From positions 12,788,531-12,852,530 of the forward strand of contig NC_091019.1 in NCBI RefSeq assembly GCF_041296385.1: a stretch of DNA of 64,000 nucleotides, read 5' to 3'. Position numbers and translations under genes: made by a program. The notes under the pieces were generated by a model. The model saw nothing but the letters and a program-made list of their open reading frames with translations. It did no database searches and was not told the DNA's origin. Origin of the DNA: Aphelocoma coerulescens (Eukaryota > Chordata > Aves > Passeriformes > Corvidae). Shown here in pieces: positions 53,367-64,000 of this stretch (within the stretch, counting starts at the first letter, position 1; each line of letters opens with the position of its first letter).

Positions 53367-54781
53367 CTGCAAAAATGTAATGATACAAAAGCTACAGAGA
53401 GAGCTTCAAAATTTGGAGACAAAAGATGGTCTCAGTGGTTAGAGAAACAGCTTGGAAAGGTCTTGGAGGAGTCATGGCTCTTGCCAACTCATTGAGTGTT
53501 CCAAGCACCTAAGCAATTTAAATATGCCACTAGATGTCCATGACAATTTTATGGGGGTAAGTATCACAGGTACCAAAAGAACCTCAGTTTTTTCTGAGTT
53601 TTAGCTCTCCCATTGTAAAAAAGAGATCGTAATGTTTCTGTGTCTCACAAGGCGTAAAAAGTCAATACTTTCATATTCAGAGACATATATTCTGAGATAT
53701 TACACTGATAAAGCTCATATAAATAGGGAAGGTTTACAGCTAGAAAGCTCTGCTAGCTATTTTATTGTCCATGGGATTTTTTTTGGTTTTCTTTCATATT
53801 TCACAAGCTTTTGACCCAGAAATAAAAGGGTCTAATAGCTAAGATGTGACAATTCAGTGGCACTTCAGGAAGGATTTCTACATCCATTGTCCATTCCCTT
53901 TTAAATAAGATTTTCAGAGGTGTGGTGGGGATAAAAGGCATGAAACACCTTAAAAGGTTGAAATGTCAAAGACAGATGCTCAGCAGTCCCCATTTCAGGC
54001 TGTGTTAGGGCATTCCAAGCCCTCAGCAACAGCCTAATACAAAAGATCATTCAAAAAGTTTGGACTTGATTGTCTCCACAAAGCAGTAAAATAAGAGTAG
54101 TCACGTATGCATCTAATTTTACCTTGAGATAATTTACAATTCTCAGATAAAAAAGAAAAACATAGTTGCTCTTCCTTTGTATTAAATAGGATACATCTGA
54201 GATCAAATTGTGCAGAAGTGCATTTACAAATCTTAAACTGTAATTGGGAATAATAACACGTCAGTAGAGTCCAGAGCTTTCCTAGCATTTTCTGAGGAGC
54301 AGGGCCTGTATAAAGTGAAGTGACTTTCCATCATTAAGGAAAAAAATGATTCACTTTCATTGTAATGGCAGGGAGAGAACAAAAGCCATCACTGTATTTT
54401 TGTATCCTCCTGTAATACACAGAGGTAATCGCCAAGTTTCTTACATTCTATGGGGTTGATGTTATTTCCCCTTTCTATCTCTTTCCCTCTTCAGTGTATT
54501 CTTATTGCCAGTCACTATTCCCTCTTGTTCTTCATCCACAATTACAAAATTATGATGATAATTATGATGATCTCCAGGGACTGACATGGATTTGTCACTC
54601 AGAGAGATGCAGGGCCCTGCCACATGCACCTTCCTGCTCCTGGTGGTTGGGGGCATTTCAGCACAGAAGGCAGTGAGCCACACTGAGGACTGAGGGGAGA
54701 TGCAGAGCCCATTTTGGATACCCCCATCCTCACAAATCACTCTTGGGAGACAAAGGGGACATCTGTGAGCTACATTTTCAC
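53367..54781 (-). other. MICALCL: MICALCL intron (1.4 kb)
   Basis: This is a phase-0 intron inside the bMERB domain, with donor gtgaaa and acceptor ttacatttttgcag. It carries no recognisable repeat family or further exon. Confidence 0.85.
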
Positions 54782-54874
54782 CTGTGCTTTGTGAAGCCTC
54801 TTCAGCTCCTCTTGTTTAATCAACTGCTTTGTCTCCTTCTCCAGCTTCCTTCTCCTTCTGAGAGCCCTTTTTGC
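54782..54874 (-). CDS. MICALCL: MICALCL exon, first helix of the bMERB domain
   Basis: This 93-bp exon has exactly 31 codons in phase 0 on both sides. It opens [17 protein letters not shown] and closes [12 protein letters not shown]. The basic, strongly helical opening and the ELKRLHKAQ motif are typical of the start of the bMERB (DUF3585) domain of MICAL and EHBP proteins. The acceptor is tcttttgcag and the donor is cag|gtgaaa. The bMERB domain binds Rab8-family GTPases with two sites. This exon begins the 181-residue helical block that runs to the stop codon (visible residues 282-462). Confidence 0.95.
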
Positions 54875-56758
54875 CTGCAAAAGACACAGAGAGAAAGAAA
54901 AAGGCAATCAAAGTATAAGTATGCTATTGCAGCTTTCCTCCAGCCTCCCCCAGAATCACGGAGCCGCTGAGGTTGGGTCTGCCCCGATCCCCTGCCCAAA
55001 GCAGGGTGAGCTACTGCAGGGTGCTGGGGCAAAAGGGAAACATTCCTGCAGGAACACTTACATTTGCTATGTTGGCTTTAAATCACTACAAGCTCTTAAT
55101 GCAACCATAAGTGAGTGGGAAGTGTGTCAATAAAAAGTGTCCAAATGACAAAGCTGACTGTATATAGCATCCCACTGTACATGGCCATGCACAGGCTGGG
55201 GAAATCACCAGTTTAAGGAAACTCAACCCATTTCCATTGCTATAGCTATAAAGTAGTAAAATTTACATCATAGGACAGTACCTGAAGCCCTGTGAAACCT
55301 TCCCCAATGCTATTTCTGTGCTGCATTACAGAGATTTTTGCTTTTCCCCAGGGCACTTGTTGCTGCTGCCAGGAGAGCAGGACAGCACATACTGCAAGGC
55401 TGGTCAGGGAATCACCTGCCATTGCTCCAGCTTGCCTTTAACCCAAGCTATCCTGATGTGCTTTAAGGCTATGGTGTTCCCATTTTTGAGGAGACAGCAC
55501 ACATGAGCACCATAGGCCAGACAATAAAAAAATTAACCAGCCAGGAAGTCACTAAAATTTTTCCCACCAAGTTTTGCCAGATACCAGTGGTCGACTGGCA
55601 AAATAGCAGCCAGAACTGGCATGAAAAGGGATGGGTAGGAGGCAGCTGAAAGAAACACACTGAGTGGGAAATGTGCATCAGAACTGAATCACTGCTAATG
55701 CCCATGTGCAACAGCTGATCCTTCTCCCCATTTCTTGCAGCTCCCCTGGAGCTCTGCCTTCTCCCTGCCTGGTCCTGCCCTCCCCGTGACTGCCTGAACT
55801 GCTGGGGTTTGCTTTTATCCAGTTTGCTCTCACATCTCCCTTCTTTTCTCTATTTTATTTAAACCTTATTTAATTCACCATAACATTATCATACTATAGA
55901 TTGCCTTTCCTGTAACAGGAAAGATGAATGAAGAATCCTGACATCTCAGTGCATCCTGACACAGGGCCACTGGTGACAAGTGCTGCCACACATTGCTGTG
56001 TTTTGGTTCCTCTGTTTCCATTCAAAGTCCCATGTAGCTTTCATATTTTTCAGTGTTTTTCAGTACTTTGCTTTCCTTCCTTTCTCCCACCCCCAAAGAC
56101 AACAAATCAAAAGGCCACCTCATACTGTTAACTCCACTTACTGATATTCTCCACAGGAAAGAGAGAAACACAGTTCTGATGAGCTATTCAGACAAAAAAG
56201 CTGTGTTTCCTCACGTCAGAGCTGGGTATGGAGGGTTCAGGGTGCTGTAGCCCCCAGCTCCCACTCCTGCAGTCAGCTCTTTCAGGGTACAGGGCCTGAG
56301 TGTGATTTTGTGGCTCACACACTTGTGCTGATTAGGATAAACAGAGTGTTTTCCAGGCAACCTGCCTGCAGCACTTCTCAAATGAATCTGTATTCCCCCA
56401 AAGGAAATCTGCATCTGTTTGGTCTAATTTTTTCAATAGTTTGCTTGTTGGGCTATGTATTAAGGCCACTTAAGAATGAAGCTTCAAAGTGGTTTCAGTG
56501 AAACATGTCTGTTTGTCAAATTAAGACCTCCTCTGTCAGCGCTGCTGCAACCTGGGGGAATTAAAGATCCAAAGAGGTAAAAGAAATGTTGATGTTCATC
56601 TGTCTTAAAGATGTTTAATGTATTTTCTCTCCGTGACATGTAACCTCCAGCGTTCCCCACTTTGAGGAATCGCTGTGTGTTTTCGATCGGAATCATATGA
56701 TGAATTTTAAATACAGCCCAGCTAAGGAAATACCTTTCTGTTTCCAAGTCAAGATTAC
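54875..56758 (-). other. MICALCL: MICALCL intron (1.9 kb)
   Basis: This is a phase-0 intron with donor gtaatc and acceptor ctctctgtgtcttttgcag. I see no exon, mobile element or RNA gene in it. Confidence 0.85.
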
Positions 56759-56853
56759 CTTGTGGGTTAATGAAGGCTTGGATTCAAATTCCTCATCAGA
56801 GGATGAAGTAGAATACTCAGTAGCTTGGTTTCTGACAGGTAGGTGTTCATATC
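56759..56853 (-). CDS. MICALCL: MICALCL exon, acidic Ser-rich linker just before the bMERB domain
   Basis: This 95-bp exon consists of two bases completing a Gly codon split with the previous exon, then 31 codons. It reads YEHLPVRNQATEYSTSSSDE and ends EFESKPSLTHK in phase 0. The acceptor is ttttgttcctgcattttag and the donor is aag|gtaatc. The run of serines followed by Asp/Glu resembles the acidic Ser cluster that MICAL-family proteins carry before their C-terminal helical domain and could be a CK2-type phosphorylation cluster (inference). The phase match on both sides is the main evidence that this short exon is real. It corresponds to visible residues 251-281. Confidence 0.88.
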
Positions 56854-59061
56854 CTAAAATGCAGGAACAAAATTGTCAGTGAAGCAAAGAATACTGTTCT
56901 TTAACTTAGACACTTTGCACCTGCCCTGAGTTCTAATCAGCAGCACCTAGAGCAATTTGGAAATTCAGCTGACAGCACTAATTAAATTTTTGATCCCTGT
57001 CAAAAAATGTCTGGCTATATATTTTATTTTTTTTTCTAGGTACTACAAACAAACAAATTAATTCCTTGAGCACCCTGCATGTAGCACGCTGTTCTGAATG
57101 CACTCAACATTCATTAAAATGTATATCTGAAGTTAGCCATATTACCCAAATGATTGTATAAGGCTCACTATACAGTGTAATTGAATGCACAAAGTCTGAG
57201 CCAGCTCTTAAACAAATTACCCTTATGTGGCTTGTAGCATCTGGCACCCATTTTTACTACATGACATCTGCTCAGTGTAAAATAGTTGGCGTCAGAATGT
57301 CTGGTCATATAAAAAAATCACAAATGTAATCAGAAGCAAATGGACTAAGAGAACAGGGCTTTATCACACAGCCTCATGCAACATAAATATTTCATTAATT
57401 ATGTCTAAACAAACGTCACTTATTTTTCTGCTTTAGGAATATTATCACATCATTGGGCTGTTGATTAAAATGCCATAAGAAGTCAGGAAAATCCATACAT
57501 CACAACAGTACACTCCATAAGGAAAACTCAAAGGCTGCCTTTGGAAGAAGCGTGCTTTCAGAATTACAAATTAAATTACATTTAATTGCAGCAATTTTAT
57601 CACGCCTGTTTTTCCAGCATCTTGTTTCAACTGGGTGTAAATATTTGCATTTCTCCTTAATTTGTCTAATGCATAGCTTCATTCTCTTTGTTTCAGAAAA
57701 TAAAACCGCTTTTGGAACATCTGTCTCTATGCTTCAACCTGCTACAGGGTTAATGGTTAACAGCTGGGCATTGTGGAAATGTACATTATTTAAAGCTAAC
57801 AGTGTTAGTTTTTCTTTGTATCTACAAGGTAACAGTTGGCTTTCTAGGTGCAAGCTGCATTCAGATTAAAATCACCTCCCCTTCTCCCAGTGTAAATGTT
57901 TCTTCTTTGCCTTGTTCTGGGTCCCAGGGCTGAAGCAGGACTTTTGCCTCCAGCCCTAATTTAAACTCAGGATCCATGAAACATGTTCATCCCAGACAGT
58001 AAAGCAATAAAAGCAAATCCAAGTAATTTGAGGCAGGAATTCTGAATATTTTTCTTTTCAGTCCTTGTGCTCAGTGAAGCTGCTAGCTCCGAGGGCTCAG
58101 AGCAGCAGACTTGGGTCCTGCCATCCTTTCTGGGATGCAGGTCCTTGAGCACGGAGGTGCAGTAGCGCTCCAGGTGGGTCTCCAGCCTCACAGGGGCCTC
58201 TGCTCCAGACCTGCCCAAGCTGCCAGCCCACACCTCCCCGCCTTGCAGTGCTCGGAGAAGGGACACAGCTCCTGCTCGGACCTGCCAGGGGCTGGTGGCT
58301 CACGAGTGCTGCAGCCACACCACTGCCACACGCTGCCCATGCTCTGCACAGGACTGCTGCACTCCACCTCTGTCCCCAGCAGGGACAGTCAGACACAGCC
58401 CTCCCCAGGTGTGGGGGCATCAGCCACTGCTTCTTTTCATGAGGAAACTCGCCCACCTTGCTTCTCCCTGTGCAACCAAAAGTTTGCAGTAACTACCCTG
58501 CGGTCTTGCCACTGGAGAAATCAAATTCCACAATATGCAAAGGGCAAACCTTGCAGCCCAGCAGGGCTGGAAACACAAGCAATTACACGCTCCCTTTCTT
58601 CTCTCAGCTGTGCTGGGAATAAGTGACTGCTTCCCCTGTCCGCCCCTTTGAGGGATATCAATAATTTAGGAGGCGTTACAAGGTCTGGAGGAGAAGCAGC
58701 CTGCTCCAACACAAGGGCACCTGCTTCCTCCCTTGGGCGTGTGCCTCGGGAACTCTCTGCCTTTCTGGAACAGAGAGAGGGTCAGTGACCTCCCCAAAGG
58801 CTTCCAAGGGCCGTCTCATGAGCACAAGGAATCTGATGCCTGTGTACAGCATTCCCAGTCCTCCCAATGCCTCGCTGCTGTGGAGAGCCAGGTATTTGCA
58901 CCTTGCTCTGCAGAGAAAAGCCATTCAGATTGCTCCAAAACACCTCACCCTTTCAAGGGACCCCAATATCCAAATCCTGTTTTCTTCAGCTGTTTCTTTC
59001 TGAGAGAGACCAGAAATATGCTCTAAAGTGTACCCCAGATGCAAATTTCAACCTCAAGGCA

Positions 59062-59126
59062 ACAAAACCAAGACAAACAAACAACAAAAAAAAACCCAAA
59101 CCAAAACCCATAAAACCCCTCAAACT
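59062..59126. repeat. A/C-rich low-complexity tract in a MICALCL intron
   Basis: A-rich plus strand with C and few other bases (caaacaaacaacaaaaaaaa then acccaaaccaaaacccataa). Same style as the tracts in PARVA intron 1. Confidence 0.85.
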
Positions 59127-61561
59127 AAACAGGGTGGGATAGGCAGAACTTAGCCAACAGCTGTGAGAATTTTGACAAAATTCAAACTTAGGGACTTTTA
59201 CTGAGTCATTAAAATCTGAAACTTAGAACTGCAATACTAAAGTTAGAGGATAATAATTTGCCTCCAAATATGCCAAGCCTTAGAGCTCAACCTGCTACAG
59301 AACTGATCTCAAAAAAGCAGGTTCTTTTCCAAATATTAACTCAAGACTTCTAACCTTGGACTTTCACTTTCCAGACATCTCATTCCTTCAGCTTGGGAGT
59401 TATTTATTATGTATTTCTTATTTCCTAAGTACTCTAGCATCTCCTAATTTCCCAATTAGCATATGTTATACTAGAGCTTTCCCTCCCCATGTAACAAGGC
59501 CTAGGATGAAAGTGCAATGCTTTTGAGAATCTCTACTTTAATATGAACATCCAAGGTATCATTTTCCCAGGAAACTTGAGGTCCTCTGAAAAACGAGGGA
59601 GGTGCCACATGAAGAGGCTTACAAGGTGATCCCTTGTGTTAGATGTGGGAGCACTACTGATTGTCCTGGAGGTTTATAGGGGAAATGACCACTGGTGTCA
59701 ATCTGCCTGTCACAGCTCACTTCCCTTTCTTTCCTCGAGTGTTTTTGTGTCATGGTAGTGACTGCAGCCTAAATATACACGATGTCTTGGAGCAGGAACT
59801 GTTTTGATAACATAATGCTATATTAATCTGTTGCCTTCCTCTGTAACTGTCCAAGACTGCATATTTTTATAAAGTCATGGGAGTTAACCATGACCACTGT
59901 AAGAACTTCAGTGTTTTACAAAAGAGAGAGATAAAGTTACACATATCTCCTGGGGGACTGGTGTCCAAAACCAGATGGAAGCTGGCATGAGGTAGGAAAT
60001 GAAAAGAATGTCCAGCAGAAATTCAGTAGAATGACCACTACAAGGAGAGGACTTGGGTATTTGATTTCACATTTTTGCTTCTCCACACATTTCTCCTGTG
60101 GCCTTATCCATGTAATTAATCTTCTAGTGCCTCAGCTGCCCTTCTAAAACACAAAATCAGTGCAAGAGCAGTGTCCTCACTGAGCAGAACACTGCAAACA
60201 CACAGAGTTTCTGTGGCACAACAATGCAGTAATGGGAACCTGAAACATTTGTAGGCAATCCCCAGTCTAGGGGTGCACAAAATCAGCAAAGTGAGTTCAT
60301 AGCACATTAAATTTTCTCATCAGCTGAATTGGTTATCCTGCTTAACGTATCAGTAATTAAAATGGCACTTTGGCATTTTTTTCAATTTCAAAAGGGCAAG
60401 TAGGCTTAGGGGAGAACAGTTAGCCACCTGATTGAACAATTTTATTGATCAATTTTTTTTTAGTGAGGGAGTTTACTGCAGGTTGGAACACAAAAGAAGC
60501 ATCAAAGGACAAAAGCCTTAAAGATATTTGTGCAGTAAATCAAAAATCTAGAACAGCACTTAGGAACCCCAGTGTGGTTATTTGTGGACAGCTGTATATT
60601 CTACAGGCAGACTTTGGATTTATTTTTTTAAAAACCAGTCTCTCCCTGAAAAGTGTGCATGAACCCCCATTAACTCAGTAAGCTTTGTCTTTGTCCCACA
60701 CAAGTTGTCTCTTGGATCTCTGCACAGCCCCAAATTTCCAAGTGGCTCTGAGGATGAACTCTTATGAAACAGAGGGAAAGTGTTAGGCAGAAAACCTTAA
60801 AATTAAGGTCTGGATATCAGAAACTAGAATGACCCATATGGGAGGTGCAACTGCAGGTGTTAAGTTTGAACAACAGGCAATCTGCTGCTAAGATGCTTCA
60901 TTTTTCTCAAGATTGCTTCTTCCTGCTGAGCTTCAGCTGGGGGCTGAGCACGTGGCAGGAAAGGACAGGACAGAACATATTAAATATCAGAAGTGGTTTC
61001 CAAATATTTGCCTACTTCCCAGGGGATTTCTCTGCCATGGGCTAGCCCAGGCTTATCTCAAGCTCATGGACTTTTATCACCCAGCTCATTCTCTGGATCC
61101 ACAAGCCACTGAGGGAGAAAACAGCAGTGGGATGTAATACCAACCATACCTGCACAGAACAAGTTTGGCCCCAAACAGGATAGGAAAGCCCTACTGCAAG
61201 GAGCCAAGAGGAGTATTAGAAGGAGTCTCATTAAATTGCCTTCTGCAAGGTGCTGGGAGTAATTGTTTTTTTCATTAAAGAAATTTTCTGAAAGTTGTGG
61301 TAAATTTCAAGAGAGGAAAATAATAACAAGAAATGTGGGCTAAAGCTTGTCATCACTTCATGACTAAAGTTTGCCAAGCCTGGGCCTCTGACAAGGGCCT
61401 GTATGAGACAAATGCCATTTTTGAGAGCCAAGAAGGACTCAGCTCTTTACCAGTTTGATTTACTCAAATATGAATGTTTTAAAAATTTCAGAGAGCTACA
61501 GTGTTGAAACACTGAAGATAACAGACTAGTGGGCAAATGGCTAGATTAGAGCTTCATTGTC

Positions 61562-61573
61562 TTTTTTTTTTTT
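61562..61573. repeat. Poly-T tract
   Basis: Twelve consecutive Ts in the 6.4-kb MICALCL intron, with no adjoining element recognised. Confidence 0.9.
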
Positions 61574-62573
61574 CTAAACAGATTTTGCATTGCCTATATT
61601 TAATAAGTGTAATAATTTAATAATTACTCTTCTGGCTTGCACAGCAGAGGAATGCAATATGTTACACCTGCATGTTATTCCAAAACATTCTCAACATCAA
61701 TAAGGCATAGCATTATTCAAACCCTACAAGAATTTTTTCCCATATTAGTTGGAGCACAACATACCAATTATTGTAATGCATTTAGTTAAGAGCAAGTCAG
61801 GTTGGCTCAGTTCATGGGCAGTGATGAGGCACAGACTCTGAAAAGGCCTCCCACTTAAGACCACAGGGAGAAGTGTGAACTAGCAACTCTCTGTGGCTTC
61901 AGTGCAGTCCTTAGCATCTTCTGGCTCAGTGGGAATGCCTGCTTTTGTGAGTTGTTAGATAAAGGATGCTCCAAGAATCCAATCCGAAAATTCAGGAAAG
62001 ACAGCAGGAATTGTTCTATCAGTTTTAATGAGCTCCAGATCAAGTGGCTTACACACTCTATCTTCCCCACAGTGTGTGGCAATTCTGAAGCAGAAGGGAT
62101 GCAAAAGGATCTGGCAGCTCACTGGGAACATTACACAGACTTTATGTTCTGCATACAGATTTTATTGCTGCTGTACAGCAGCAATTTTGGGGTTGCAGTT
62201 TGGGCTGCAGTTTAATAAGGTAAAAAACAAACAAGTATGTTGACAAAACTCAGTAATTATTTAGTTATATAACTGAGACTTTCTGCAGTGGAAAGATGGA
62301 TCACAGAGAAAGACAGGTGGGTGCAGCCCTCATGCCTCATGTTTCATACCTGAATCTGTGCTGCACTTAATTCTTTCTGAGCCTATGCTCAGATTACTCA
62401 GATTGCTCTTGGTCTGACATCAATATTTCTTGGACTTGTCTGCAATTGTAATACTAACCTTGCTCTTGCAAGCAAACTTGAAAATTGATGCCTTTTAATC
62501 ACTGCCCAGATAGACTCACAAATAGGTCAGAGGAGGTCAATAAGGTGCACTCTCCTCTCAAATTAAGATTGGG

Positions 62574-62618
62574 ATTAAAGGGGATATTAATTAAAATTAA
62601 ATTAAAGGGGATATTAAT
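62574..62618. repeat. Two-copy tandem duplication, 27-bp period
   Basis: attaaaggggatattaat occurs twice, starting at 62574 and 62601, identical over 18 bases. It lies in a MICALCL intron. Confidence 0.85.
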
Positions 62619-63166
62619 GACACTACAAAGCTCCCAAAAGTATGTCCACAGTTCAGTCACTCTGACAGCAGAGCAGAGGAGACACCTGCTGAGAAAGCAC
62701 AAACAGAGCAAAGCTTCTTGCTGTTGCAACCACAGTGCTTCAGTCTCTGGTTCCTCATGGGAAGAAAAACAAATGTACCCTGCACTGCAGAAACTGGAGG
62801 TTTTGGTGCTCATCCTTCTGCTTGCCTGCTGTAGTCCTTTTTCCACCACTCAGTGTCACCACAGAAGCTGCTCTGCCCAGCATCCCACCCTGCCTTGCTA
62901 CCCTTTCCACCTCTTGAGTAGAATTCCCTGATCCAAATGTGTCTGAACAGCAGAGAGCAGCAAACCAAACTTGGGTCCAGTGAGCTGCATTCTGCTTGCA
63001 AATCCACTCTGCTTCTTTAAATCTGTAGCAACTCCTAAACTCTAGCCAAAAAATGTATTTATTAAGTGTCCTTAAGTAGAAAGTACCTAGAAATCAAATA
63101 TAATGCACAATAGATATGTGCTTGCATGATCACGCACAGGTCTTCTGAAGGTTAAGTGCAATTACA

Positions 63167-63210
63167 CAATAATAATAGTAATAATAATAATCATAACAGT
63201 AATAATAACA
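63167..63210. repeat. (AAT)n microsatellite, imperfect, next to a MICALCL splice donor
   Basis: AAT units interrupted by AGT and CAT (aataataatagtaataataa and following). Its right edge is about 25 bases into the intron from the donor at 63234. Confidence 0.9.
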
Positions 63211-63234
63211 AAGTAATTCCACTCAGGTCCTCAC

Positions 63235-63984
63235 CTGTGAAAGGATAACACAACCTTTCTGGAGAATGGTCCTTCATGACAGGCAGAGATGACACCAAGG
63301 AATTCCATTCCCTTTCACGAGCTTTACTTCTCACTCTGTGGAAGAGTGACCCTTTTTGTGCAGAGTCCTCCAGACTGTCCTTGAAGGAGTTCTTGGGCTC
63401 TGGAGATGAAAGAAGCGTGGACTTTTCCTTACAGATACACATCTCATCCATGGGAGCCCCTAGAGGACGGTCTTCAAAGGTAAACCTTTCTAGGAGTCCT
63501 GGGACTTCCTCCATCCTAGTGCAAACTGACTTCTGAGGTATATGGGTTGTCTTGGAAGGTCTGCATGGTGTGAAGGATACCTCTTCCCTGTAATCCCTTA
63601 GAGATATCTCTTCAGAGCCAAAAGAAGAATGAGATGGATTTGAGAAAGGGCTCCCATCTCCTGAATACTTTCCTGCCCACTCCCTTACTTTAGGATCCTG
63701 TGACTGAGTGTTGTTGTTGTTCCTGTTCCTTTGGCTTAGGGAATACCCAGGAGTGCTGGGGAAGCTGAAGAAAACTTGTTCTGAAGAGGCTTTGACTTTG
63801 CTCTCTAAGTCCTGCTTTAGTCCTTCTGGAGTCAAGGTTAGAGGCTCCCAAATGGATCTTTTGATAGCATTGGCTATGAGCCTCAGTGGGGATTTTGGCT
63901 GGCTGGCTGCATGCTCCCTGGAAACCACATCTGGAATCTTCAGAGCATCCTTTGTGTCGGCTGACAAAGTTGGTGGAGCACCAT
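63235..63984 (-). CDS. MICALCL: MICALCL exon (first one visible), linker region upstream of the bMERB domain; gene runs off the window
   Basis: This is the largest coding exon of a MICAL-family gene and the most upstream one visible. Read on the minus strand, it starts after the pyrimidine-rich acceptor cctctcttatctgcag and ends ...CYPFTG at the donor g|gtgagg. It is 750 bp: two bases finishing a split codon, 249 codons, then one base. The visible residues include SPLRLIANAIKRSIWEPL (about residues 30-48), a block I recognise from MICAL2/MICALCL linkers. The rest is Ser/Pro/Glu-rich and looks disordered, as expected of the region before the Rab-binding domain. Known for the family: MICAL proteins regulate actin and membrane traffic, while MICALCL lacks the monooxygenase part and was described as an ERK2-binding testis protein. 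With the six exons below, this gives 462 C-terminal residues. The frame also stays open to the window edge, so a longer exon is possible but less likely given the acceptor. MICAL2 long isoforms share this C-terminus, so MICAL2 is the alternative symbol. Confidence 0.9.
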
Positions 63985-64000
63985 CTGCAGATAAGAGAGG

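Larger units (their letters stand above)
56854..63234 (-). other. MICALCL: MICALCL intron (6.4 kb)
   Basis: This intron has a gtgagg donor at 63234 and a ttttgttcctgcattttag acceptor at 56854. The flanking phases join directly (G plus GA), so no further exon is required. It holds an AAT-type microsatellite next to the donor, an A/C-rich tract near 59.06-59.13 kb, a short tandem duplication near 62.6 kb, a GC-rich patch near 58.08-58.45 kb, and possibly conserved AT-rich sequence at 57.1-57.5 kb. The open frames inside (for example 58111-58626 on plus, 171 codons) show no family resemblance. Confidence 0.85.

Noticed and set aside
58111..58626. 171-codon plus-strand open frame
   Set aside because: Lies in a MICALCL intron in a GC-rich patch where stop codons are rare by composition. 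No recognisable motif.
62485..62931. 148-codon plus-strand open frame
   Set aside because: Includes the 27-bp tandem duplication and has an antisense open frame of similar size. No domain seen.
1..64000. CRISPR arrays, prophage, endogenous retrovirus, tRNA or rRNA genes
   Set aside because: No spaced direct repeats, gag/pol-like frames, LTR pairs or RNA-gene signatures were recognised. The only tandem arrays are minisatellite and microsatellite.

Overview
This window is vertebrate nuclear DNA, very probably from a bird. Three degraded chicken-repeat-1 (CR1) LINE fragments of avian type are present. Coding sequence is sparse, in short exons bounded by GT/AG introns, and there is a CpG-island promoter. 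No prokaryotic gene, operon, CRISPR array or intact virus is visible. Most open frames in the window are chance frames in intronic or intergenic DNA.

Two genes can be supported, both on the minus strand and arranged head to tail. (1) Bases 63984 to 45452 hold the last seven coding exons of a MICAL-family gene, best read as MICALCL (the MICAL2 C-terminal-like locus). I assembled these exons by hand. Every splice site is canonical, every phase joins, and together they encode the last 462 residues, ending in a complete bivalent Mical/EHBP Rab-binding (bMERB) domain and a stop codon. (2) Bases 36759 to 36624 are the first coding exon of PARVA (alpha-parvin), 45 codons plus one base, inside a CpG island. 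Its first intron then runs leftward to the window edge, at least 36.6 kb, without a recognisable second exon. The order MICALCL then PARVA on one strand matches the order known for human 11p15, which supports both names.

Layout: 1-36623 is PARVA intron 1. It holds one CR1 remnant, simple repeats, a CpG-dense patch near 30.7-31.0 kb and several stretches that look like conserved non-coding elements. Bases 35773-36428 are a GC-rich 38/39-bp minisatellite just inside the intron. Bases 35640-37110 are the CpG island and presumed promoter. Bases 37318-37825 are a CR1 fragment about 0.6 kb upstream of the PARVA start codon. Bases 37826-45451 are intergenic, with one short CR1 tail. Bases 45452-63984 are the MICALCL exons and introns, and 63985-64000 looks like the end of the preceding intron.

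The two proteins work in related cell biology. MICAL-family C-termini bind Rab GTPases on membranes. Alpha-parvin links integrin-linked kinase to actin at focal adhesions. I found no previously undescribed system. The items most worth a second look are the minisatellite next to the PARVA promoter, the intronic CpG patch, and the CpG-retaining element near 18.7 kb.
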